From: JAKJBL01 sp964461335
GTDB taxonomy: Bacteria; Bacillota; Clostridia; Christensenellales; CAG-138
Direction: 5' to 3'
Length of the DNA stretch: 5,639 bases
Assembly: GCA_964461335.1 (NCBI GenBank)
Contig: CAYWTY010000081.1
Span: 1-5,639, forward strand
Below, piece by piece: positions 5,577 to 5,639 of the stretch (position 1 is the first letter of the stretch; the number at the start of each line of letters is the position of its first letter). The notes below the pieces were generated by a model, which saw nothing but the letters and a program-made list of their open reading frames with translations, did not search any database and had not been told where the DNA came from. The position numbers were made by a program, and so were the translations under genes.

Positions 5577-5588
5577 ACGGTAGGAAAA

Positions 5589-5610
5589 GGGGCTGTAGCA
5601 GTAACACCCC
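5589..5610. other. Small imperfect hairpin after iorB
   Basis: GGGG-(C)-TGT pairs with ACA-CCCC around a 7-nt loop, with one bulged C, starting 12 bp past the iorB stop. No T-run follows on the plus strand (ATTAAAAG), and only TTTTCC follows on the minus strand. It is therefore a poor terminator candidate. The rest of 5577-5639 shows no gene start I can support, and the operon may continue beyond the window. Confidence 0.25.
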
Positions 5611-5639
5611 ATTAAAAGTCAAGAAAACGAGCCAAGACA

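Noticed and set aside
5589..5610. Intrinsic terminator of iorAB
   Set aside because: The stem has a bulge and no T-run follows on the plus strand, so I list it only as a hairpin.
5175..5612. Open frame on the minus strand opposite iorB
   Set aside because: It is a Cys-rich antisense shadow of iorB with no family resemblance or convincing start signal.

Overview
The window covers the replication-origin region of an anaerobic bacterium. It holds dnaN and dnaA on the minus strand, an oriC-like spacer between them, and a divergent iorAB operon on the plus strand. The DnaN and DnaA sequences resemble Bacillota, most likely Clostridia. The oxygen-sensitive, ferredoxin-dependent IorAB enzyme fits an anaerobe, and the spacer has a B. 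subtilis-like unwinding module. This placement is inferred from remembered family patterns, and I cannot name a genus. The 10-N run inside dnaA shows that this is a draft or metagenome scaffold.

Layout, left to right. Positions 1-50 hold a strong hairpin that can act as a terminator in both directions, right after the dnaN stop. Positions 51-1151 (minus) are dnaN, the sliding clamp. Positions 1152-1435 are the dnaA-dnaN spacer. Its central feature is a row of TAG trinucleotides, a short G/C spacer and two abutting DnaA boxes, which matches the 'DnaA-box + DnaA-trio' basal unwinding system. More degenerate boxes follow toward dnaA. Positions 1436-2938 (minus) are dnaA, interrupted between Walker B and sensor I by 189 bp: 10 Ns, 166 bp of unrelated-looking DNA and one copy of a 13-bp direct repeat. 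Removing exactly 189 bp restores a normal 437-residue DnaA, so the reading as given is probably a scaffold-join artefact or a partly assembled insertion. Positions 2939-3258 are a divergent regulatory region. It holds a good minus-strand promoter for dnaA, a terminator-like hairpin with T7 inside the predicted dnaA leader, and the iorA ribosome-binding site. Positions 3259-4998 (plus) are iorA, which starts at TTG. Positions 4995-5576 (plus) are iorB, which overlaps iorA by ATGA. The last 63 bases contain no gene I can support.

DnaA would bind the spacer, load onto the TAG strand and open DNA on the dnaN side. DnaN then provides the clamp for the polymerase. iorAB is a separate metabolic operon that converts aryl-pyruvates (from Trp, Phe and Tyr transamination) to aryl-acetyl-CoA with ferredoxin reduction. 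I see no wholly new gene system. The items most worth a second look are the insertion in dnaA, the clear DnaA-trio element and the attenuator-like hairpin in the dnaA leader.
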